Positions 1-4,758 of a stretch of 5,298 nt of DNA are shown here, piece after piece (positions within the stretch are counted from its first letter, which is position 1; each line of letters begins with the position of its first letter). The position numbers were made by a program, and so were the translations under genes. Origin of the DNA: Ruaniaceae bacterium (lineage in GTDB: Bacteria > Actinomycetota > Actinomycetes > Actinomycetales > Actinomycetaceae); assembly GCA_030450655.1 (NCBI GenBank), contig JAKDIE010000122.1, forward strand, positions 1 through 5,298, written 5' to 3'. The notes under the pieces are model-generated. The model did no database searches and had not been told where the DNA came from. It was given only the letters and a program-made list of their open reading frames with translations.

Positions 1-444
1 CTCGACGACGAGGGCCGCGTGGTGATGCTCAACCAGTACCGGCACCCGGTGCGGGCAATGCTGTGGGAGATCCCTGCCGGCCTGCTCGATCACGACGGCG
101 AAGACTACCTCGAGGCCGCGAAGCGCGAACTCGCCGAGGAAGCCGATCTCGCCGCAGGGATGTGGCATGTGCTCGTGGACTGGTTCGCCTCGCCTGGGTG
201 CACGAACGAGTCCACCCGCATCTACCTTGCGCGCGATCTGCATCCCGCCGAGACCAGCTTCGTGCGCGAGGCCGAGGAAGCCGAGATGACGCTGGAGTTC
301 GTCGATCTGGACGCGGCCGCTGATGCGGCTATCGAGGGGCGGATGCACTCTCCTGACGCCATCGTGGGAATCCTCGCGGCGGTCCGTGCGCGCGAATCCG
401 GCTGGGAGACTCTCAGAGGTCCAGGCGAACCCTGGCTGCGGTAG
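1..444 (+). CDS. Nudix hydrolase, ADP-ribose pyrophosphatase type (5' partial)
   Basis: The reading frame is open from base 1 to a TAG at 442-444, giving 147 visible residues; the N-terminus lies outside the window. Actinobacterial ADP-ribose pyrophosphatases are usually a little over 200 residues, so roughly 55-65 are probably missing. The Nudix box is seen at about residues 28-50: the PAGLLD lead-in, then Glu34, then RELAEEADL with the metal-binding Glu43, Glu46 and Glu47. It is one residue longer than the textbook spacing, and Asp replaces the late Gly; I recall both from actinobacterial homologues. The SPG at 64-66, with its Pro 15 residues beyond the box, is the marker that separates ADP-ribose pyrophosphatases from other Nudix enzymes. 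The expected reaction is ADP-ribose to AMP plus ribose 5-phosphate, in the cytosol. In many actinobacteria this gene sits between pyrG and xerD; here the next gene is a convergent ctaA, so the xerD side of that order is absent. The family is secure; the exact substrate is inferred. Confidence 0.9.
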   Translation, partial: LDDEGRVVMLNQYRHPVRAMLWEIPAGLLDHDGEDYLEAAKRELAEEADLAAGMWHVLVDWFASPGCTNESTRIYLARDLHPAETSFVREAEEAEMTLEFVDLDAAADAAIEGRMHSPDAIVGILAAVRARESGWETLRGPGEPWLR

Positions 445-449
445 GCAGT

Positions 450-462
450 CGCTGAGTCAGCG
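450..462. terminator. Small hairpin between converging Nudix and ctaA genes (weak)
   Basis: A 5-bp inverted repeat, cgctg / cagcg, with a 3-base loop lies just after the Nudix stop and runs over the ctaA stop codon. It is the only symmetric element in the 12-base gap. It has no T-run on either side, so it is at best a weak bidirectional terminator and could be chance in DNA this rich in G+C. Confidence 0.2.
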
Positions 463-1392
463 GGGGAGCGCCTCGCTTGGCGCGGGCGAGGGGAGTTGCG
501 CCGTCCGTTCGCGCGTCCAGCAGCCCCCGATCGCGATGGTGAGCGCGGCGACCAGGAGTGACGCCAGCAGCATGTGAACGAGCACGAGCACCACGGGCAG
601 TGCCGTGAAGTACTGCCAGTAGCCCACCACTCCCTGAGCGAGCACGAGCGCGATCAGGTACTTCCAGCGGGCGATGCCGTGGCCGCTGCGCACGGACGCG
701 GTGACCACGAGAATGAGTGCGAGCAGGAACGTCCACGCAGCCATGGAATGGAACCGGGTGATCTCACTCGGGTCGAGCGCAAAGCGGTACGGTGTGGCGT
801 CGTCGCCCGAATGGGGACCCGATCCGGTGGTTACGGCTCCGAGTACCAGCATCAGCGAGGCTACGGCGCCGAGCGCCCAGAGGAGCCCCGCATAGGGCGG
901 CTTACTCGCCGGGCCGTCTTCCTGCCTGAGTCGAAGGAGCAGGTACGCCGAGACGGCGATCAGCACAAGTGAGAGCGTCATGTGCAACCCGACGATCGCG
1001 GGATGCAACGTCACGAGGACCGAGATGCCGCCCACCACTGCCTGTACCCCGATCATCGCCAGCACCGCCCATCCCAGCGCCTTGAGGATGCGCGGGCGGG
1101 AGCGCGCCGGCTCGCGCCGGTAGAGCGCCCAGAGCAGTGCGATCGCGATGACCGTGAGCACGCCTGTGAGCGTGCGGTTCCCAAACTCCACGAAGGGGTG
1201 ATACGTGGCCGCCTCGTGGAACACTGGCGTGAAGTTCCCCGGTTCGCACAAGGGCCACGTGGAGCAGCCGAGGCCGGAGCCGGTGAGGCGCACGAGCCCC
1301 CCGGTCACCACGATTCCGATCTGGGCGGCGAGGTTCGCCTGCGCGAGCCTCCAGGTCATGCGATCGGTCAGGTGTTCTGGTGGAGGAGTCAC
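457..1392 (-). CDS. ctaA: Heme A synthase, COX15/CtaA family
   Basis: An integral membrane protein of 311 residues that oxidises the C8 methyl of heme O to a formyl group, making heme A for aa3-type cytochrome oxidase. About eight hydrophobic helices are visible (near residues 16-36, 72-91, 103-125, 131-155, 168-189, 215-233, 243-263 and 266-290), the two four-helix halves typical of CtaA. The first external loop has GSGLGC43-STWPL-C49, the cysteine pair known from the Bacillus enzyme. Candidate heme ligands are His137 (GLHMTL), His215 (TRFHS) and His273 (LVHML). Glu69 of the E-x-x-H-R motif is present, but Asn72 stands at the His position (EFGNR). The second half has no cysteine pair; GSGPHSGDD stands there, as I recall in actinobacterial homologues. 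The start is GTG at 1392; a possible alternative is ATG at 1359 (Met12), before the first helix. I prefer GTG because a -10 hexamer is spaced for a leaderless start there. The gene converges on the Nudix gene and appears to be transcribed alone. Confidence 0.93.
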   Translation of the reverse strand: MTPPPEHLTDRMTWRLAQANLAAQIGIVVTGGLVRLTGSGLGCSTWPLCEPGNFTPVFHEAATYHPFVEFGNRTLTGVLTVIAIALLWALYRREPARSRPRILKALGWAVLAMIGVQAVVGGISVLVTLHPAIVGLHMTLSLVLIAVSAYLLLRLRQEDGPASKPPYAGLLWALGAVASLMLVLGAVTTGSGPHSGDDATPYRFALDPSEITRFHSMAAWTFLLALILVVTASVRSGHGIARWKYLIALVLAQGVVGYWQYFTALPVVLVLVHMLLASLLVAALTIAIGGCWTRERTAQLPSPAPSEALPR

Positions 1393-1399
1393 ATGCTCA

Positions 1400-1405
1400 A
1401 TCTTA
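1400..1405 (-). promoter_or_regulatory. Putative -10 hexamer of ctaA, leaderless arrangement
   Basis: Read on the minus strand, TAAGAT (1405 to 1400) matches the actinobacterial TANNNT -10 pattern. Seven bases (TGAGCAT) separate it from the GTG start at 1392, so transcription would begin at or within about two bases of the start codon. No good Shine-Dalgarno sequence precedes the GTG, which fits a leaderless mRNA. No clear -35 box is seen 16-18 bases upstream. This is inference from sequence only. Confidence 0.5.
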
Positions 1406-1461
1406 CGGCCACCGCGATCCCAAGGGTCCGGAAGTAGTGCCGGGAACGGGGTGGCGGCGCT

Positions 1462-1494
1462 GCGGGGCAGTGCAGTGCAACGCAGCTGCCCCGC
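1462..1494 (-). terminator. GC-rich hairpin terminator after the TIGR01777 gene
   Basis: A perfect 9-bp inverted repeat, gcggggcag (1462-1470) and ctgccccgc (1486-1494), encloses a 15-base loop in which three more pairs can form. It begins seven bases after the TGA of the minus-strand operon's last gene and lies before ctaA, where an operon terminator is expected. No T-run follows, which is common for terminators in high-G+C actinobacteria. It should end the deoD operon and keep it apart from ctaA. Confidence 0.6.
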
Positions 1495-1501
1495 GATGGG
1501 C

Positions 1502-2857
1502 TCAGTAGCGCGGATTCAGGATGTGCGTGAGCGCATCGTGCAGATCCGTGTGACGGTACGTGAAACCGAGTCGCTCGAGCTCCCGCGGCGTCACGTACTG
1601 GCTCGCCAGCGCCAACTCTTCGGCGCCTTCCGTCCCGAGCAGGAGCTTCGGCCCGAACTTCGGGACGGGGATCAGCGAGGGCCGCCCCAACACGTTGCCG
1701 AGGACCCGAGCGAACTCGTCCCCGCGCACCGGATTCGGCCCGACGGCGTTCACTGGCCCCCGCGCTCGATCGTCCAGCAGGGCGTGGACATAGACCCCGA
1801 GGAGGTCGTCGAGCGCAATCCAGCTCAGCCACCCATCGGAGAGCGGGCCACCCACCCCCGCACGAAAGAGCGGCAGCTGCATCGCGAGCGAGCCGCCGCG
1901 CGGCGAGAGCACGATGCCGGTGCGGATCTGGGCGGTGCGCACGCCGGCGGCCGTGGCGGGCTCGGCGGCCGCCTCCCAGCGGCGGCAGACATCGGCGAGG
2001 AAGTCCTCACCTGGAGGCGAGTCCTCGTCTAGTTCTGCGCCTGGGTTGGCGCCGTAGTAGCCGATCGCCGAGGCCGAGATGAATGTCCTGATGCGCTCGG
2101 ATTCGGCCGCCGCCAGCGCGAGGCCGCGGGTGGGATCGAATCGCGAGATCATCACCTCGTCCTTGTGGGCCTGCGTGAAGCGCTGTCCGATCGGTTCGCC
2201 CGCGAGGTGCACGATCGCATCCACGGTGCCGAGTGCCTCACGATCCACCCATTGCGAGGCCGGGTCCCACGCGATGTAGCCCGCGCCGGGCTGCGCGGTG
2301 CGCTTCATGGGGATCGCCTCGAAGCCGAGCACACGCAGGTACGGCACGAGGGCGCGGCCAATCAGTCCGCTGGCACCGGAGACCGCCACGCGCATCCCAT
2401 TTCCGCTGTACCGTTCCGCGGCGGCGAGTTCCTCGGCGAGTTGGCGGTGACGGTAGGCGAACAGCCGGCGCACGCGCGAGGCGACGGATGCGGCCGGTAG
2501 CCCAAGGGGGCCACGAGCCGCGGTGACCGTGTCCACGAGGCGCGTGCCTCCGCCGTCGGCCTCCTCAAACTCATGCGTGTGTACCCACGTGGGGAGCGGA
2601 CCGCCTACTGCGCGATCCGCGAAGAGGCGTGGAGGATCGTAGAGGCTGTGGATGGCGGTCCACTCGCGCAGCGAGCCGGGAACACCATCGATATGAAGGG
2701 TGAGCTCGCTGCCCACGCGGATGCCATCGGTGGGCCCGGCCGCGACAGCTCCCATGAACGGTGGCGTGAGACGGTGGGCGGCGCCCGGTCGCTCGTGCCA
2801 GCCGAAGACCGCCGCGCGCTCCTGCGGGAGGTGCTGCTCGAAACGCCAGGTGGTCAT
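1502..2857 (-). CDS. SRPBCC domain fused to TIGR01777-type epimerase/oxidoreductase
   Basis: A protein of 451 residues with two parts. Residues 1 to about 150 resemble an SRPBCC (START-like, ligand-binding) domain, with the stretch WVHTHEF...GGGTRLVDTV at about 91-111 typical of it. Residues 155-451 are a Rossmann-fold short-chain dehydrogenase/epimerase relative of E. coli YfcH: the nucleotide-binding GASGLIG is at 161-167, HLAGEPI at 217-223, SASAIGYYG at 261-269 with the candidate catalytic tyrosines, RTGIVLSP at 312-319, and a C-terminal DUF1731-like segment from about 395. The fusion occurs in other actinobacteria; no substrate is established. The frame stays open upstream, but the ATG at 2857 is chosen because the SRPBCC homology starts there and it forms a 4-base ATGA overlap with the stop of the DUF2510 gene, suggesting translational coupling. 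It is the last gene of the deoD operon; a hairpin follows. The cellular role is unknown. Confidence 0.9.
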   Translation of the reverse strand: MTTWRFEQHLPQERAAVFGWHERPGAAHRLTPPFMGAVAAGPTDGIRVGSELTLHIDGVPGSLREWTAIHSLYDPPRLFADRAVGGPLPTWVHTHEFEEADGGGTRLVDTVTAARGPLGLPAASVASRVRRLFAYRHRQLAEELAAAERYSGNGMRVAVSGASGLIGRALVPYLRVLGFEAIPMKRTAQPGAGYIAWDPASQWVDREALGTVDAIVHLAGEPIGQRFTQAHKDEVMISRFDPTRGLALAAAESERIRTFISASAIGYYGANPGAELDEDSPPGEDFLADVCRRWEAAAEPATAAGVRTAQIRTGIVLSPRGGSLAMQLPLFRAGVGGPLSDGWLSWIALDDLLGVYVHALLDDRARGPVNAVGPNPVRGDEFARVLGNVLGRPSLIPVPKFGPKLLLGTEGAEELALASQYVTPRELERLGFTYRHTDLHDALTHILNPRY

Positions 2858-3138
2858 GCGCCGAGTCCGTTCAGAGTCACCGTGATTCCCACGATCGTCA
2901 CGGCGGCCACGCCCGCAGCGATGGCTGCGACGGCGAGCCAGGTGGAGCGGGTGGACTTTGGCGGCGTGTTGTCCAGCAGGATCCCGCCCGTGAGGATGTG
3001 CTGGGCGGGATCCACCCACGGCGCGAGGGGGATCTCGGGGATGTCGTTGCGTACGTGTGTGGTCCATGCGGACCCGTTGAAGTAGCGCTCCTTCGAGCTG
3101 TCGTTCGGGTCCGGATACCAACCGGCAGGATGCTGCAT
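2854..3138 (-). CDS. DUF2510 small tail-anchored membrane protein
   Basis: A 94-residue protein. Residues 3-29 are a DUF2510 domain: GWYPDP at 6-11, the RYFNG block at 18-22 and W25-TTHV, the aromatic pattern that defines the family. A linker rich in Pro and Ile follows (30-60), then Lys61 and Arg64 and a single hydrophobic helix at about 67-89, ending in a five-residue tail. The positive residues before the helix suggest a cytosolic N-terminal domain with a tail anchor. No biochemical function is known for DUF2510. The start ATG at 3138 has AAGGA seven bases upstream (3150-3146), lying in the 14-base gap after the deoD stop. The stop TGA overlaps the ATG of the SRPBCC-TIGR01777 gene. A much longer open frame runs upstream, antisense to nothing functional and through deoD; it is not coding. 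Confidence 0.88.
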   Translation of the reverse strand: MQHPAGWYPDPNDSSKERYFNGSAWTTHVRNDIPEIPLAPWVDPAQHILTGGILLDNTPPKSTRSTWLAVAAIAAGVAAVTIVGITVTLNGLGA

Positions 3139-3145
3139 GGGCGGG

Positions 3146-3150
3146 TCCTT
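3146..3150 (-). promoter_or_regulatory. Ribosome binding site of the DUF2510 gene
   Basis: AAGGA on the minus strand sits seven bases before the ATG at 3138, within the 14-base gap after deoD. It settles the start of the short gene against the long upstream extension of the same frame. Confidence 0.7.
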
Positions 3151-3152
3151 GG

Positions 3153-3860
3153 CTAGGAAAGTGCGGCCGCGCAGGCCAGTCGCAGGGCGAGTTGGAACTT
3201 CGATTCCCGCTCCTCGGGCGTCATGTCCGAGGAGGAATCGAAGAGGTGATCCGAGACGGTGAGCACGGTGAGCGCCTCGCGGCCGAACTCGGCGGCGATG
3301 GCGTACATCGCGGCGGCTTCCATGTCCACGCCGAGCACGCCATAGGCGGCCAGCGCGTCCGTTTGGCCTGGGACCGCCAGGTAGAAGTGGTCTTTGGAGA
3401 CGATCGGGCCCACGTGCACGCGCTCGCCCTCCTTCACGGCGTCCATCGCGGCGCGCGCCAAGGAGAAGGATGCCACGGCGGAGAAGTTGATCCCGGGGAT
3501 GCGATGCGAGTTCATGCCCGAATCGGTGTGCGCGCCGGTCGCAATGATCACGTCCCCCACCTTCACGTGCGAGGCGATGCCGCCCGTGGTGCCCACACGA
3601 ATCACGCGCTGCACGCCGTAAAACTTCATCAGTTCGGTGACGTAAATGCCCGCCGAGGGCTGCCCCATCCCCGAACCCATCACCGAGAGCGGCGAGCCCT
3701 CGTACGTGCCCGTGAAGCCGAGCATTCCGCGCACGTCCGTGACGAGGCGGGCATCGGCCATCAACGAGTGGGCGATGCGCTCGGCGCGCTTCGGATCTCC
3801 GGGCATCAAGACGGCGGGCGCGAAATCGCCCGGTTCGGCGCTGATGTGTGGTGTAGCCAT
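3153..3860 (-). CDS. deoD: Purine-nucleoside phosphorylase, hexameric DeoD type
   Basis: A 235-residue cytosolic enzyme that splits purine (deoxy)nucleosides with phosphate into the free base and (deoxy)ribose 1-phosphate, in purine salvage. It aligns almost end to end with E. coli DeoD (239 residues): it opens with ATPHISAEPGDFA and has His5, the phosphate-binding LMPGDPKRA (Gly21, Arg25), Arg44 in VRGMLGFTGTY and Arg88 in RVGTTGG, where Thr replaces the E. coli Ser. Met181 and Glu182 (VDMEAA) bind ribose. TVSDH at 201-205 carries the catalytic Asp204, and Arg218 (EERES) is the partner arginine. The start is ATG at 3860 with GGAG six bases upstream (start of the GGAGAGAGAC stretch, 3870-3861). 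It is the first gene of a likely operon with the DUF2510 and SRPBCC-TIGR01777 genes and diverges from the HAD gene. Trimeric PunA-type enzymes are the better-known actinobacterial form, so finding the DeoD type is mildly notable. Confidence 0.97.
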   Translation of the reverse strand: MATPHISAEPGDFAPAVLMPGDPKRAERIAHSLMADARLVTDVRGMLGFTGTYEGSPLSVMGSGMGQPSAGIYVTELMKFYGVQRVIRVGTTGGIASHVKVGDVIIATGAHTDSGMNSHRIPGINFSAVASFSLARAAMDAVKEGERVHVGPIVSKDHFYLAVPGQTDALAAYGVLGVDMEAAAMYAIAAEFGREALTVLTVSDHLFDSSSDMTPEERESKFQLALRLACAAALS

Positions 3861-3870
3861 GTCTCTCTCC
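3861..3870 (-). promoter_or_regulatory. Ribosome binding site region of deoD
   Basis: The minus strand reads GGAGAGAGAC directly before the ATG at 3860. GGAG, six bases from the start, is a usable Shine-Dalgarno sequence and agrees with the start expected from homology. Confidence 0.7.
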
Positions 3871-3950
3871 GTGGTACTCGTTCGGCCCTGCGCGGCCGGT
3901 ACGTCCTTCGAACGCGACGCCGCTACCTGACGATACCGTGAGACAATCGA

Positions 3951-3987
3951 ACCTGCCCGAAGTGCTCTCGGCAGGTAGCCACCTGCC
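3951..3987 (+). promoter_or_regulatory. Alternating 7-base repeats, possible alternative hairpins or operator
   Basis: ACCTGCC occurs at 3951-3957 and 3981-3987, with its reverse complement GGCAGGT between them at 3970-3976. The first and middle copies can form a stem with three further inner pairs around a 7-base loop. The middle and last copies can form a 7-bp stem with a 4-base loop. The two hairpins exclude each other because they share the middle copy. CCACCT at 3979-3984 is also complementary to AGGTGG at 4007-4012, which covers the GTG start of the HAD gene. This could be a translational attenuator or RNA switch, or on DNA a repeated operator serving the divergent promoters. No known riboswitch class is recognised. 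Confidence 0.35.
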
Positions 3988-3997
3988 CGCCCCCATC

Positions 3998-4003
3998 AGG
4001 AGG
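3998..4003 (+). promoter_or_regulatory. Strong Shine-Dalgarno sequence of the HAD gene
   Basis: AGGAGG, within tcaggaggt, is complementary to the anti-Shine-Dalgarno end of 16S rRNA and lies five bases before the GTG at 4009. It makes the GTG start secure and predicts efficient initiation unless the leader folds over it. Confidence 0.9.
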
Positions 4004-4008
4004 TTTAG

Positions 4009-4758
4009 GTGGATCTCCGCCTCGTCGCGTTCGATCTCGATGACACTCTCGCGCACTCCAAGAGTGCCCTGCCCGCGGACGTGGGCCATGAGCTCGTGGC
4101 GCTCCTCGATGTTGTGGACGTGTGCGTGATCTCCGGCGGAAAGTGGGGCCAGTTCGAACAACAGCTGCTGGGCAACCTCCCGCCGGCGCGGCTGGAGGGC
4201 CTGCACCTGATGCCCACCTGCGGCACGCGCTATCTGACCTGGACCGACGGCGAGTGGCGGCCCGTGTACGAACACACCCTCCCGCAGGAGCAGCGAGAGC
4301 ACGTCGCCGCGGTGATTGAACGCGAGGCGCGGCGGCTCGGCGTGTGGGAGGCCGAGACCTGGGGAGACGTCATCGAGGACCGCGGCACGCAGGTGACCTT
4401 CTCCGCTCTGGGTCAGAAGGCGCCTCTCGATGCGAAGCGCGCCTGGGATCCCACGGGCGAGAAGCGCATTGCACTCAAGGACGCCATCGCACCACACCTT
4501 CCGGGGCTCGAGCCACGTGCAGGTGGATCCACCTCAGTGGATGTCACTGCGGACGGCGTCGATAAGGCATTTGGGATACGGAAGCTCGCGGAGTTCACCG
4601 GAATCCCCCTCGCCGATATGGTGTTCGTGGGCGATCGCCTCGACCCGGATGGCAACGATCGCCCCGTCCTCGAGATGGGGGTTGAATGCGTGGCAACCTC
4701 CGGTCCCGAGGAAACACCCGCGATCATTCGCGCGCTGATTGAGAGGGCCACACGATGA
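4009..4758 (+). CDS. HAD-IIB hydrolase, phosphomannomutase-like
   Basis: A 249-residue cytosolic protein of the haloacid dehalogenase superfamily. Motif I is AFDLDDTL with the nucleophile Asp9 and acid/base Asp11; motif II is ISGG with Ser42; motif III is Lys186; motif IV is VGDRLDPDGND (207-217) with metal ligands Asp209 and Asp217. The C2-type cap lies at about 80-180. STSVDVTADGVDKAFGI (174-190) matches the SFDVFPDGWDK block of eukaryotic phosphomannomutases, and QVTFSALGQ (128-136) corresponds to their NVSPIGR block. That last position is Gln136 instead of the mannose-phosphate-binding Arg, so a mutase role is uncertain and a sugar-phosphate phosphatase is equally possible. I recall the SALGQ form from other prokaryotic members. 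The start is GTG with a strong Shine-Dalgarno sequence. The gene diverges from deoD, and its TGA overlaps the ATG of the next gene by ATGA, so the pair is probably co-translated. Confidence 0.88.
   Translation: MDLRLVAFDLDDTLAHSKSALPADVGHELVALLDVVDVCVISGGKWGQFEQQLLGNLPPARLEGLHLMPTCGTRYLTWTDGEWRPVYEHTLPQEQREHVAAVIEREARRLGVWEAETWGDVIEDRGTQVTFSALGQKAPLDAKRAWDPTGEKRIALKDAIAPHLPGLEPRAGGSTSVDVTADGVDKAFGIRKLAEFTGIPLADMVFVGDRLDPDGNDRPVLEMGVECVATSGPEETPAIIRALIERATR

Noticed and set aside
471..491. cctcgc / gcgagg inverted repeat at the 3' end of ctaA
   Set aside because: A 6-bp stem with a 9-base loop inside coding sequence of high G+C is easily chance, and no T-run follows.
1205..2032. 275-residue open frame on the plus strand
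   Set aside because: It is antisense to ctaA and the TIGR01777 gene and has the Arg/Pro/Glu-rich composition of a shadow frame; both opposing genes have clear family motifs.
2858..3121. 88-residue N-terminal extension of the SRPBCC-TIGR01777 frame
   Set aside because: It is an out-of-frame shadow of the DUF2510 gene, low in complexity, and without homology. The ATG at 2857 fits both the domain start and the ATGA overlap.
3192..3941. 249-residue plus-strand frame opposite deoD
   Set aside because: The His/Arg/Gly-rich product mirrors deoD codons; deoD itself is unmistakable.
2854..4497. 547-residue open frame on the minus strand
   Set aside because: Only its last 94 residues, the DUF2510 protein, look real. 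The rest is Arg/Gly/His-rich translation lying across deoD, the intergenic region and antisense to the HAD gene, as expected of G+C-rich DNA.
4521..4534. Perfect 14-base palindrome aggtggatccacct inside the HAD gene
   Set aside because: A palindrome of this length is expected about once in every few windows this size, and it encodes conserved residues of the phosphomannomutase-like block. Its first nine bases also occur at the gene start (4007-4015), but I see no reason to call this functional.
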